From: Haemonchus contortus | Lineage: Eukaryota > Nematoda > Chromadorea > Rhabditida > Trichostrongylidae | DNA length: 64,000 nt | Assembly: GCA_000469685.2 (NCBI GenBank) | Contig: LS997564.1 | Coordinates: forward strand, 31,816,843-31,880,842 | Reading direction: 5' to 3' | Shown here: piece by piece, positions 35,561-48,129 of the stretch | How the letters are laid out: each line of letters opens with the position of its first letter | Position numbering within the stretch: position 1 is the first letter of the stretch | Translations under genes and position numbers: made by a program | The notes under the pieces: generated by a model | The model's database searches: none | What the model was told of the DNA's origin: nothing | Seen by the model: only the letters and a program-made list of their open reading frames with translations

Positions 35561-37487
35561 CCACGCAAAAATCCATGTCGAGAATTTTGTACCATGACTA
35601 CAAATAAATTGTAAACAAGTCTACAAAAGGAAAATCAGGCATCGCATTCCTTCAACCATGATATTCTTTCATCATTCTTCATATAAGCTGATTGGCTATA
35701 CAGCTGCTTCCCAGTCCCAGCACTTCTTCATTTTTGAACTTCTTGGGTCTTAGCTCGGTTTCAAGAAAGCCGTCGTTCTATTTAGGTCCTACAGTGGTAT
35801 CAGTATGCCTCAGGAAATACCGAGCGCCTTTCAAATCTTCTACATTGTGGTGCCAGCAGTCGGTACGATAGGAAATACTGCCGTAGTCTATGTGACATTA
35901 AGATCAAAGTGCGGCTTATTTGAAATTGGTTGCTACTTGGAGTGATACGCTAACTAATCTTGAAGCAAAAACGACTTATTACAGGATTTTAAGAAATCCG
36001 TGTAATATCCTTATTGCCTTATTGTCTCTTGGTGACGCCGTGCATCTGGCAAGCAACGCAGTATGGATGCTATTATACTCAATGTTGGTCAGAGAAACGG
36101 TTGTTCATGACTTTTTGAAAAATACTTATTTAATCTAGATTTGTTTTGCCGTATGAACTATGTGAGGAAACATTTTGTTCTAAGTAAGTACGATGAGCGT
36201 AAATAACAATCGGAACAAGACACAGGATAGCGCTACCTCTGCCGAGATTTGCTGCCGTAGCTGCAGTAACTGCGCGTTTCAAGTGCCATTATATTCAAAT
36301 TTCAAGCCCTAGCACTTTTTTGAAAAATTCATTACAAGGCCAAGTAGAATAAGATTACAATTTGAGCTAATTTTCATATTTCTTAGCTCTTGCCACTTTT
36401 TTGAGTTATTTCAGTGCCGAAAACAGCAGGATCCGGCAGGATTTGTGCGCATATTTGTCGATGGCTCCTGTTTTTGGTTCCTGTCTATCCCTAATGCTCC
36501 TGCTCAATATAGCAATAGATAGATTGCTATCTCTGATGAGTTTCTAGTAGGTTTTTCAGAGATACCCTATACGCAAGGTCATCACTATTAATAATGCATC
36601 GGCTGGAGCTATGAAACATTACTCTGTAAGGACAGAACGCGTTGACCACTGTATCTCTTGCATACAGAACAAAATCTCTATCAAAGCGTGCTAAACTTCC
36701 AATTTTCTCGAAGCGGAGCACGGTCCACTCTCAGTACTATAAGTTTTCAATGATCGCGGTAGGCTCGGTAAACGACCTACCGTCGCCTAGCTCATTCTCG
36801 CGACTTCATGCTTTCTTTTGGGAAAAGATTAGCTCTACGCATAAATGAAAAAGTCACTAGATTTGTGATTGTTTCCTTGGTTACCATAGTGTTAGGTTTC
36901 GCATTAAATGAGGAGCACATAACTTGTGTGCCGCAGATACGTTCTACTTCATTTTTACTGACTCTGTTTCCAGCTCACAGAGCTCAGGTTGAGCCTACTT
37001 TGCAGTGATAGTTACTGTTGCTCACGAAAATGCGCAAACCTTATTGAATAACATGTTTCACTAAACTTACATTTTTGGATAGCAGTACATCTTTCTATTA
37101 ACTGCTAAACCTTCAAGGACGAAATATGACAATTGTACCAAAATGTATCCATTTAGTGGAGCATTCATCGAGAGGCATTCGAAGTTATATCTTACGGCTC
37201 ATATAACACCGGCATGTGTACTCGCGTTTTCTTTCGATATAATGGTACTGTTTTCCACCCATTCAGACGAGTAAGTTCCAGTACTGCTGATATTTGACAC
37301 TGTTAAGGAATTGGCAATGACAGTCTAGTGGCTTGAGCTGAAATGTGGGAAAATGATTCCAAGCTAAGGCGGCTCTCAGCAGAAGAGGTTCTAGTGTTTT
37401 ACGAATTCCTTCCAGAAGTTTACACAGGAATTTACTGCAGTAATTGGAAGGGTTGAAAAAATCTCTCCAATCATAGACAACTACATA

Positions 37488-38608
37488 TTAGGTTGGTGCA
37501 AAAGAAATGCAGGTTTTTTTGTTTTACTAGTTTCAACACTATTTTTTTAGAGAAAACTAAGCCTTTTTCATGGGGTATTATATATTGTTGGAAAGCTTAT
37601 TCTTTGCACTTTTTAAATATGTATGTGAAATTTCATTCACGTCGCTTAATTTTGAAAAAATGTGGTTTTCATTTTCAGATGTCTAATCGCAATTTTCGTC
37701 AAATTTACTTCTATGAGTTCAAACTGGGTCGGACTGCCGCTCAAACCGCTCGGAATATCAACGAAGTACGAAGTATGGGGCCAGGGAAGTGTCAACGATT
37801 GCACAGTACAACGTTGGTTCCAAAAGTTCCGTGCCAGCAACACCAGCCTCGAAGACGAACCACATGGCAGCCGTCCACCAACACTTGATAACGATCAATT
37901 GAAGGCGTCCGTCGAAGCTGATCCGCACAAAACGACACGAGACATTACGAAGGAACTCAATGTCCATCACACTACAATTGTTCGCCATTTGAAGCAAATT
38001 GGGGAGACTAAGAAGCTTGACAAATGGGTTCCGCATGAATTGGCCGAAAGTCAGAAAAATCGTCGTTTTGAGAAATCGTCGGCTCATCTTTTGCGCAATG
38101 CCAGCGATCCATTTCTTGAACGGATTGTGACTTGCGATGAGAAATGAATACTTTATGACAACAGGAGACGATCCGCCCAGTGGTTGGACCAAAAAGAAGC
38201 TCAAGAAGAAAGATCAAGTGTTGGTATACGGCTGCCATGTGGTTCATCTTCGAGGCTGGTGTTGCCGGCACGGAACTTTTGAAACCAACGTTGTACTGTG
38301 CATTCGTTGACACTTTCCTGGCCCCATACTTCGTTGATATTTCGAGCAGTTTGAGCGGTTGTCCGACCCAGTTTGAACTCATAGAAGTAAATTTGACGAA
38401 AATTGCGATCAGACATCTGAAAATGAAAACCACATTTTTTTTTAAATTGAGCGATTTGAATGAAATTTCACATACATATTCAAAAACCGCAAAGAATAAG
38501 CTTTCCAACAATGTATAATACCCCATGAAAAAGTCTTAGTTTTCTTTAAAAAAAATAGTGTTGAAACTAGTGGAACAAAAAACCTGCATTTCTTTTGCAC
38601 CAACCTAA
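37488..38608. mobile_element. Palindromic (fold-back) mariner derivative
   Basis: The ends TTAGGTTGGTGCAAAAG and CTTTTGCACCAACCTAA are inverted, with TA outside (37486-37487, 38609-38610). The left half encodes the N-terminal part of a mariner transposase: FRQIYFYEFKLGRTAAQTAR, then KLDKWVPHELAESQKNRR, then the first catalytic block VTCDEK, where the next Trp is TGA. The right half, from about 38212, is the reverse complement of the left end, so the 3' half of the gene has been replaced by a second inverted 5' half. A 7-bp tandem duplication (ACGAAGT) near 37768 shifts frame in the left arm only. The element lies in intron 4 of receptor copy 4. Confidence 0.9.
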
Positions 38609-38711
38609 TATTATGCCCGAATTACTCTGCAAGAGGTGCCCCTAACACGATCACAAGATTGATGTTGTGCAGAAACCACAACTCAGTTCGATGCATGATG
38701 AATAGTGATAA

Positions 38712-39090
38712 GCAAATCAGACAGCTTGGCCCTTCTGCTGGATGCATTTTGCATTCTCTCTGTTTGTTTTAATTTTACTCCCACAGCTGTAAGGATGAAG
38801 TCGCGGTCAAGAAGAAGCATAAAATATGCACTAAGCATCAAAGTAAAATTAAAAACAAACAGAGAGAATGCAAACGCATCTAGCAGAAGGGCCAAACAGT
38901 TTGGTTTGCTTACCTCGTCGAAGCGTAAACAGTAAAACATTCAAACGCACCGATTCAGGACTTCCACAACTATAAGAACGAAGTCGCGGTCAAGAAGAAG
39001 CATAAAATATGCATTAAAGTAAAATTAAAAACAAACAGAGAGAAAAGCATCCAGCAGAAGGGCAAACTGTCTGGTTTGCTTATCTCTGGT
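38712..39090. repeat. Fold-back repeat with three arms
   Basis: The stretch 38712-38780 is inverted at 38841-38910 (CAGACAGCTTGGCCCTTCTG versus CAGAAGGGCCAAACAGTTTG). A third, direct copy of the right arm lies at about 38980-39085. The region between carries GAAGTCGCGGTCAAGAAGAA. No coding capacity is apparent. It sits about 100 bp after the palindromic mariner. Confidence 0.75.
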
Positions 39091-39406
39091 GAATCCTTGT
39101 GAACCACTCAGTATGCATCAGTAAAACGGACCTATGTCATTTATTCCTGTTTTGATTGTGGCAGAAGACTCTTTCTCAGTATTCATCAACGGCGGACAGC
39201 AGAGTTTCTTGAAGATATCCAGTCCGAAGCTTTTTGGACGATTTCTTAGGAGCATTGAGTGTGATGTGTTTCAAAGCGTAACGTCCCTTTCTAGCATGCA
39301 TCATACCCTTTATTGCATCGAACTACAGTCAGGAGGAGTAGGCCAATCGGAAACAGGGATGAAATGTGGAACATTTTTTTAAGTAAACTTGAGTTCCTCC
39401 CATTTG

Positions 39407-40050
39407 TTAGCAGGTAATCCGGAGAGCCCATATGGCACCTTCAGATGCCCTTTCACCTTTGGCAGCACAATTAGAAACCTTTAAGCTTTTTTCGGCTCTG
39501 TTACTAGTAGTGGGAAACACTCGTGCACTCTGGAACCTGCACGCTTCTCCCACGCTAATCACCTTTTCTTCTTTGAGTAATGTGTCGAAGTGCGTGTAGA
39601 AAGGGCACACCATTTGTTCATAAAGCATATGAAGCTGTAGAAACTGATCTGAATATATCGCATTCGTTTGAATAGGACTGTTTCCGCCAATGTAGCAGAT
39701 ATAGTCAATTCAGTCACTCCTTAACATGTGTCTTCAGAAAAAAGGTCGTAGTTGAAACAAGACGATCGTTCCTAGGCTGCCGCTGAGCAGCCGACGTTCC
39801 TGATTTAGTAGCGGAAGTAGGAGAAATGATGAAACGAGAAAAATTTCGAAAAAAGATTGACTAGATGCGCACAAAGACGGTAACGCTGTTGGGTGACGGC
39901 GAGTATCCATCATTTCTCGGGAAATGACGAATTTAGAGCAGCTAAGCAGATGAGTAAGTCAAGGCAGCCTGTAAATGTAATGAAAAAAGATGTCGAGTAA
40001 CCATTTAATAGCGATGTTTGAACTATTCCTGACAAGAGATGAAACGCCTG
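39407..40050 (-). pseudogene. Decayed relative of the antisense frame in intron 4 (copy 4)
   Basis: The minus-strand frame includes LHMLYEQM, THFDTLLKEEKVISVGEA and GAIWALRI. These align with LHVLFHKN, TSFDTLSIEEEMFSVEEM and GAIWTLIS of the 27681-28544 candidate. An insert and stops interrupt it. A further relative of the first exon is seen near 39900-39950. Confidence 0.45.
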
Positions 40051-42181
40051 CTCACAGAAACAGCCTTCTGGCCACGTTGCCCTAATCAAATTTTTTTCCT
40101 GTAACCACTTATTCTCTGTGTTAACTCATCAAGATCAGTTGCAACCAGTGTCAAACTACATTCAAAAAAGTCATGATTTAATAAAATCTTTACTCGACAG
40201 TTACTCCCTACTCCACACCTGTAATCCTTCATGCATTACATGTTGCAACAACTCGGGGCTCTGATCGATTTCGATTGCAGGAACGTTTTATGCAGTTTTC
40301 CATCTGCCATGCAAGAATCAGGTTACGAACTATTCATGAAAGCACATCTGTCAACTTCCGTACTGGTTATTATATGTTACGCCCAATTTTTATTCTTTCT
40401 TGGAAAGATTCGTATGAGTAAGTTCTTTCGCTCTTGGGAATCTTTGGAAAAAGTATACAAGTACTAGTTTGCCCTAGAATTATGTAAGTCTCCGGAAAAA
40501 ACTTTTCCTCATTTATAAAGATGGAATAATTTTGACTCCCACTGAGAGCTGACGGCAAATGTATAGTTTTCATAAACGGCGTTGTACCATAGAATCCTTC
40601 TTGGTGAAAACAGCTGTCAGCTATACGTTGAATTTGAAACCCAGTTTTGACCCCATCTTTGTTTACTGAAGGCCAATCCTGTACGTTTAAATATGCCTTA
40701 CATGTATTCCGATCGAACTTTTCGGAATTTCGAGTAAACAGTCTATATTTTCACTCAGAACTGTCCACTTTTGTTTTCCAATGGAATAGGGCGATTGCGC
40801 TAAATGTTGTTATGCACCTGTGCTGGCTTTTGTAGCTAAGAATATAGCAGTCGCGAATTGAAATGAATCTTGAAGAATTTCAAAATTTGGCCTTTTCCGA
40901 ATAATGTCCTGATTAACTCAATCCCTATCTACGGCGGGTGGATGGTGTGCCCACGAAAATTTTTAATCGACAAAGCTTTCCGTAATTACAAATTAGTTAT
41001 AATGAATGCTTTCATTTTATTCTCTGACATTTACTCGAATGAGGGCGTCAGCTATCGTTTATGCTCCCTGAGCGAACAGCCATCACGTATCCTCCATTTG
41101 TAAGAGTATCATATCCGAATAGACCTGATTTTTCTTCATGAAAAGGCAAAACTAAAGAAGTTCATTTTTTCAAAGCGAAAGCGTCCCGCAGTCAATTACA
41201 GAAGGCAAACTGTGCTTGGAGAACATGTACCAACTAAAAGAACAAAGAGGAGTCTCTTATGATGAACAAAAGATAGTCATGATAAATTCCATTGAAAAGG
41301 TTCTTCACAGTTTCTTGAAAACGTGTCGCTTCCAGAGTTTCATTTAAGCAGGAGATCCTGCTACGCGACAGGATTCCATGTCAAATCGAATGCTGCTCAG
41401 AGCTGTGACTTGCTTTATGTACAGTAAAAAAAAATATTGTCAGTCATAAAGTTGAAATGGGGTTAGTCATTTCCCTGAAATTCAATTCACTTCTTATTTC
41501 TCTCAGGTAACGAAACTACGAAGAGCATCTATCGATAATTGTTCATAATAAGCTCGACCGTCATATGCGGGAACTTTCTAACACCTGCTATTGTGATTAT
41601 TGGTGGAGTTTTACGCCTCAATATTGATAATTTGATCCTCAACCTATTCGCGGGCGCCTTCGTAAATACCTCGCTTTCAATCAATTTTTTCGTCTACTAC
41701 GTTACCAGGTACACCTGATTAGTTTATTTTGTAAACTTAGTGCGAGTAATTTAAAACTCTGAGAACTCGGTTCCACAGGCTAGTGTCTACTTCCCTCTAC
41801 AAAGGTAGCAAGAATCACTTTGAACGTTCAGAACTTGAGCATAACCTTGCTGTAATTTCTTCACTCCTCCTAAACTTGCCATATAATAGCAGTTCAAAAA
41901 CACATATCGTCAGTTCGTCAATACTAAAGCGATTCTCTCATCACTTGATGACATCATAATACTGAAAGTTTTCAACATTTATGTGAAATGCACCGTTCAA
42001 TTGAAAAGTTTTCAGTGCCCTCTATCGGGAGGAATTCGACAGATATCTCAGAATCAATTTTTTGAAGAATGGCATTCATCGTTGCTGTCGTACCGGTGGA
42101 TCTTCCGATGTTTTTCCGACTGGCCTTCAGCTTACACGTACGAGGTTGCCACTGCGAAGCGCTAGAAGCCCCCATCGTTGA

Positions 42182-44039
42182 AATTTAGAAGGCAATGATG
42201 ATGACAATGTCTATGATGGTTGTTGTAGTTCCTCCTAAGGTTTTAGCTTAGCTTGCCAACTCTGAAGAATAATGTTCCCGATAGATTCCTTATGAAATCC
42301 AGCAGACTATCCAACCACGAAGCTTTTCATTTCTTCTTTGCTTCCCTCTCCAACACACGGAGTAGCGTGTGTGCACTTCAAGATTAGAATGAGTGTGCAG
42401 CTTTAACACGAGCGATAAATTATTTCAATGTCTTCAATCAGTCACTCGTAGTTTGTTCAGTATGAATGCAAAATGAACAGCACTGACTAAACTTAATTTG
42501 TCGACGCTTTCGTTGCATTTTTTATAAAGCTGGACCTGGGCTATCGCATATATGACAACATGAATCAGGAATGAAAAGATTGGGTCAGAACTGTACCATT
42601 GAACTCTGGTTTCAACACACGGCCTAGACTTGCAATAATTTTGCAAGGCTCACCTTGTCTTGGATCGCTTATTTCGAGACTGGTTCATTTTCTACTAAGT
42701 ACTGGATTGTTTTAAAATTCCCGTTTAGACATTTTATCTGATGTTTTTCCTATCTCTAGATCGATCAGAACCTATTCAACATTGAATTCTTAAGAATTTG
42801 TTCGACACCCAGACAGCTCATTTTTCCCTTTCCACAAACTTAACTGAATGCAAATCGGAACCATATAGGTTCATCGCATTGAGGTTCTCGATAAGGGATG
42901 ATGCTCAAACCGTATTGCTTGAGATGACAGCCATAGAAGGGGTATGGGAGAATAGCAGGAGCTGCTTCTCGTCACTGTTGCCAATTTACAATTTTCCCTA
43001 GAGAATAAATATGGAAAAACATAGTTCCTATTTCATCGAGTAAATGATCCAGACAGAATTAGAGAGCTCCCTAGAAAGTTGCAGTCCCGAAAGAACCAGA
43101 TTTATGTATCTTTTGGATACTATATATAAATATATGCATATATATATAGTATTTTGGAAAGGAGTGTGTTTCCCCCATCCACTGGCATTTCGTGAACCTG
43201 ATTTCTAACCCATTGTTGGCTGACATGTATTTGAAAGAGCTTTTTATACTCTATCTAACGATGCCTCGCGCATTTTCGTCATTTCTTTCCCGAGTTATGA
43301 TCTCTAGAAGTCATCACTATCACATTGTCCGAGGACTTATGACTCAACCTAACAGATAAATAGATAATGCTACAGTTGTGAAATCCCTGAGTGACATCGA
43401 ATGCTGTTTCTCGAACGCATTTCACGAGAGGTATCCTTTCTCGAAGTGCTGTGGTTCACAAAGGTTTAATAACAATTTAATTCAACGAATAGCAAAGGCG
43501 TAACAAGACCAATTTGCTTATGCATCAAGTTAAAGCGTGTAAGAGGGTTACGAAAATAGCCAACGAGTAAAAAACGAATACCAATAAAAATGAGCGCCGA
43601 CCGGGAGGTTGCTATCCTTTCATACCGCCCATGAAGACCAGGGTTCAGAGTTCAAAGGATGCTCCCTGATCGATTGGTGGTCGTTCTGTGTGATCGATAT
43701 GCGGTTTGCGCGGGCTTTCTAGGTGTTGATGGGGTCCGCGTCTCGTCTCTTCTAGTATAATTTTACTCTCCTAAACCATCTCTTTTGAAATTGCAATTTA
43801 TTTTCCAATAGACGTCATGGCCATAGGACCAACTATCCTACAGCTCGTGCAAAATTGGCGATGATTCAAATTCCAAAAATGATGCCATGGAACGAAACGA
43901 TGCTTTACACTGAGTTAACATTGCTTGGAGCAAGTTTTCAGACGTGAGCAGTTTCTCTCGCTTCTCTGCTTCAAGCGAATCAGGCAAATTGATAACTTGT
44001 TTGTTGTACAGATTAGACCTCGAAACTCTTGACAGGGGT
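42182..44039. other. Spacer, nothing recognised except an AT microsatellite
   Basis: No exon motif or terminal repeats were found. An AT-rich simple stretch (ATATATAAATATATGCATAT and onward) occupies about 43123-43150. Confidence 0.4.
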
Positions 44040-44420
44040 GGGATCGCTCAATTGAATGAAGGCGTATGATGTTGTAAGGGTTCCAGTGATGGACAAAAGC
44101 ATTGACTTTTCAGAGTCTAATTTGAAGCGAGCAATCGGGCTTACTCGTACTGGGAAGCGTAGAAACGGGTAATGATCTCTAGGTTCCCATTAAAATTGCT
44201 CGCTACACTGTCAGTTTCCAACTGTTCCATTTAAAACGCTATTACGCCAAGATCTGAGATGTTCGCCTACAATACTCACCGATTCGTGCCGAAATTCAAG
44301 CCAAACGAATCTAATTCAAAGAAACTTTTTTATCAGGATAAAGGAAGCTGTGTATATATTATGTGTTACGAGCTCAATCCTGATGATTGATAAAGCAACT
44401 GTTTAATTGTCTAACTTTGT
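44040..44420 (+). pseudogene. Decayed astacin last exon (copy 3)
   Basis: Reads VMDKSIDFSESNLKRA and then loses frame, where the intact gene has [21 protein letters not shown] single-base deletion after AAGCGAG removes the NRAYSC end and its disulfide Cys. Downstream similarity to the intact gene continues to the shared TGATAAAGCAA block. It precedes receptor copy 5 by about 4 kb, now separated from it by mariner insertions. Confidence 0.7.
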
Positions 44421-44645
44421 ATCTGCAGATAAGCGCTGAACGATGATTTCTTCCTTTTTTGGAGAGCAGTCAGCTCCAGTAAAATATAAATCAATGAAAA
44501 TAGGTGAACCAATGAGAGAGTATCCTGCTTTACCGGCAACGAATTGATAGGGCCTTATACCACACAATTTCAAAGCCATCTAGATTCGCGGGCACGAAAA
44601 CCAGTTCAGAACATGGGTGCACGGCGTGTAAGAAGAGTCCCAATA

Positions 44646-45881
44646 AAGGGTGAACCCCATAAGGTTGACACAAAAAACTGATAACAAAATTATACAAATC
44701 AAGCTAAATAGGGAACATTTACTTCTATTTGAACATCACAAAAATTATCAGCAACATATTGCATATAACATTCAAAATGACCGCCTTTCTCTCCAATGCA
44801 AGCATAAAACCTCTTCCGGAAGCTTTTGAGAATGCGCGCTACCACTTCCGGCGAGTTTTTGTCCCACGCTTTCACAACATCCTTCCAGAGGGGTCCAAAG
44901 GCCAGTATTCGGAAGCGCAGGTTTCTTCCTACAGGATAGACCATACAGCGAAATCCAAAAGATTGAGATAGGAGAGTTTGAAGGCTGAACGTCCTTCGTA
45001 CAAAAACCAGGGAGACTGGCTCCACACCTTTGCAGTGTCTTCTTCGCACTTCGCGGGCTGATGACTAACATGCTGAGAGGTCAAGTTTCCGTTCTCTGCT
45101 TTTTCTCAGCTGGAGGGATCACCGCGTGATCCAGAATCCTCTTTCAATAGAATTCGGCATAAATGCTCACTCCTTTTTCCCTAAACATTCCAGCTTACAC
45201 CATTACCGACTGCAAGCGGTTAGGTTTTTCGACTTCGACTTTTCCGGGAGATCCCAGCAGACAGCACCCGTTGATTCTGCCCATGCCGAAACAGTTCAAT
45301 AGTAAATATCCTCTCCGTTGTGAAGGGAATTCACCCACATTTTTGATCGCACGCAAGGAGTTCATCTTTCTCATTTTCCAGTCTTGAGGCCTTCATTTCG
45401 TGGAAGGGGCCTTGCGCTTTCGCAAATCTGTAAGAACAAGGCTCGATGTCCTCCTTAACCAGCCGTTGCATAGTTGAATTGTGTTCCTTAGCCGGTTTTC
45501 TCATGCATCTTTCAAAATCCCGACGCAGATTGTCTATGACGGCTTTTCGGGAGCCATAGGCCCTAGCAGTTCCTACCGGTCTTCCTCTTAAACTGTTTTC
45601 AATCTCTGAGGACTCTTCGAATCGTTCAAGAGCCAATGTGTACTTGCTCTCGATGAGTTTACACGTCTCAGAAATATTAGGAACTGACGATTGTACATCG
45701 CGACAATTGCTATACGATTTTCAAGCGTACCATCTTCATCAACAAACAGCAAAGAAAACTGCCCACAGTAGGTTCAAAGAAGCGGAAAAGTCGAATATTG
45801 TAATAATATAGCTGAAGAAGAAACAAAGAAGCCCAGAAATTGATTTTCCATTGCTCGCCACACTTTGTATGGGTCACCCTG
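44646..45881 (-). mobile_element. Decayed Tc1/mariner element on the minus strand
   Basis: The ends AAGGGTGAACCCCATAAGG and TTTGTATGGGTCACCCTG are inverted and abut TA (44644-44645, 45882-45883). Minus-strand transposase pieces are RCMRKPAKEHNSTMQRLVKE (N-terminal helix-turn-helix region, about 45500) and the C-terminal stretch AWDKNSPEVVARILKSFRKR followed by ACIGEKGGHFE (about 44770-44880). Stops and shifts separate them, so it is inactive. Confidence 0.82.
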
Positions 45882-46139
45882 TACATTAGGTGTCTGCTAA
45901 AAACTTCACACCAATACAGGTATCTCTCGATCTTTTCCAATAACTTCCTCAGAGATTTTATATAAAACCACTTCTCATTTGTTTGCGCATAGCAAATCCG
46001 GAGATCGTGCTATCGCAATCAGTTGATAGATCGAATTTCAGAGGAACCTTTTTGTTCCAGGCTGTGAAGCAATGTGTGCACAGAGGCAAAGTTGTTGCAA
46101 GATATGCGCAGAACCGCTTGAAAGGGACCTTGAGATGGA

Positions 46140-46225
46140 ATGCTTGTTACAGGTTACAGCAGTTTTTATCAGCGAAGTGGCCGGATTTAAATTTGTACAT
46201 GAGGACCTTTTGGATATATGACTAA
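46140..46225 (+). mobile_element. Transposase C-terminal scrap
   Basis: SAKWPDLNLYMRTFWIYD resembles the WPxxSPDLNPxDYxxW block of Tc1/mariner transposases. No termini are identifiable. Confidence 0.35.
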
Positions 46226-47264
46226 AGAAGCAAGAACGAGGCAGCCGGACACGTTATATGCTTGAATGCCTCATTTAGGATCATTTTCAAAGCATCCAGA
46301 AAATTCTTGGAGAAATCTGGGTTCCCACAAAATTTTGGTCAATTACTTTCCGCATAACCGCATAGTAGTTCAACCCCATAATGAGCCCCGTTCTTTCGAT
46401 GGCCTTGGTAAAAAATGTATCGAGCAATGTTAGCAGTCGCTTATATTTTTTCGTAAAAAAATGTTCAAGGTGTTGAGGTAGATTCGAAAAATAGCACCAC
46501 TTCTCAGTTCTTCGATGAGAGACCCACCCTGCTTGCAGTTGTTCTGAGCATGGGCGCGGCAATAACCTACAGATTACAAAGAACGGGAGGAGCCAGCAGT
46601 AGTGACCTATTCTGTCTAACAGTGAGTATTCTTCCTCATAAATAACAATTCACAGAATTAATCTGATATATAAGTAAAGATATTTCAGAACTACAATCCC
46701 GCGATATATTTACTTATACAGTGGTCCTTTTCCATTCTGACAAGCAGCGCGGACAGAGCAGAGAAAGCTTCAGCTATCTGTGGACTAAAGTTGCTCCGGT
46801 AATTCAGCAAAAACTTTGAGGTTAGCGAGTTTTTCAAATTCTTATGAAATGGAGGTCGTGTCAGATTCATGAAGGAGAACTGAAGAGGTAACGTACTCTT
46901 CTTGCCTTCAGTGACAATTATGCAAACAGAAACTTACTTACCTGAGTATACGATTCCAATGACCCATAAGAAGAGTATGCAGAATAATGTATGGCGAGTA
47001 TGCATGACAGTAGTATATACGAATGAATAGCATTTCTTTTGCATTTCTTCCAACGGTTTCAAATAAAAACTAGATGTAAAGAGGAACATTGGAGAATTTG
47101 GTTCATATCGGTTCAGATCGCTAGAATCAAGTGGTAACTCAGTCGACCTCTCCCACTGTCTAGATTAACCTAATTTTTAAGGTCTGAAGTCTTTTTGCGT
47201 TGATCAATCCCGTCTAAGAGATGCGCCCCGCATTCGATTTTCATTCGGAATCGTAGTGGCGTAA

Positions 47265-47505
47265 TTATTGCGTGTGTAGTGTATACAATGACTTTCAGTG
47301 GCCAGCCGATGTACACGTCAGTGCGTCAGTGTTTCATCCTCCCAGACGAGTCAGGTACCAATCAACCAAACCTGAAAGGATGGAAAGCTAGGGTGGCCTA
47401 GTAGGTATCAGTCCAGGATTCGAACCCGTGACCGTGCATGTGAAATAGTGCGCCACGAGCTTACTTCCACTACCTTCGTTATCAAAGGAAGCAGCCATCG
47501 TCCCA
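47265..47505 (-). repeat. tRNA-derived SINE-like repeat, copy b
   Basis: On the minus strand it contains a perfect Pol III B-box, GGTTCGAATCC (+ strand 47416-47426). The flanking and internal sequence is shared with the copy before receptor copy 6, so this insertion predates the duplication that produced copies 5 and 6. Confidence 0.6.
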
Positions 47506-48129
47506 AGTTCGAGATATCGAAAATTTGACTCTTACTTCGTAATGCCTACAATCTACCCTCAGAATCACCGCTACATCGTCTCTAGTAGTGCGAATGAAGA
47601 TATAAATTGACTAAATGAGAACGAGTAAGTTATTCATGACATGTTGAAAACTCTCATGAGAGTTTCGATTCAACCTGTTGCCAAAATGGCGAGCAAACTT
47701 CAATTAGGCTTACGTTTCGGCCTTTTCGCCTTCACCAGAGTAGGGAAATCAACAATAATTACTTCCACCCTCAACAATTGAAGCTTCGATGGATAGTTTC
47801 CTAAACGCAGTAATTTGAGTCGAACTTGGGTACTGTTGAAAAACTATTTACACAGGAAACTCATTTGATTTTTTTCCTGATTGTGTTTTTTCCTGAAACT
47901 TATGACGTAGTGGCGTTGCCGCAAGGAAATTCATTTTGAGACATTCACACCCTGAAGGCCTTTTCGCTCACTCATTTACAATATTTTTTCAACATAACCA
48001 GCTAAGCAACAAAAGCACAAGTTTCCATTCCTTATGCACATACTTTGTTTCTGAAGTGTTCGAGCCCTTAACCCGATGCTTATCAAGAACTAACGCCAAC
48101 CACTTGTTTAGGTTCTATAGCGTAGCAGT

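Larger units (their letters stand above)
35805..42181 (+). pseudogene. Srsx-class serpentine receptor, copy 4 (single nonsense codon)
   Basis: Exons: 35805-35908, 35985-36083, 36415-36546, 37157-37270, 40281-40417, 41507-41708, 42016-42181. All junction phases are kept, and the receptor hallmarks are present (GN in TM1, LGDAVH in TM2, IAIDRLLSL, NFFVYYVT). The only hard defect is TAA at 41536-41538 in exon 6, where the paralogs have TCG or TCC (YRSLF becomes YR-stop). This removes TM6, TM7 and the tail. The donor of exon 1 (GTGCGG) is also weak. The otherwise intact frame suggests a recent inactivation, a segregating null allele, or a base-call error. Intron 4 holds a palindromic mariner. Confidence 0.87.
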
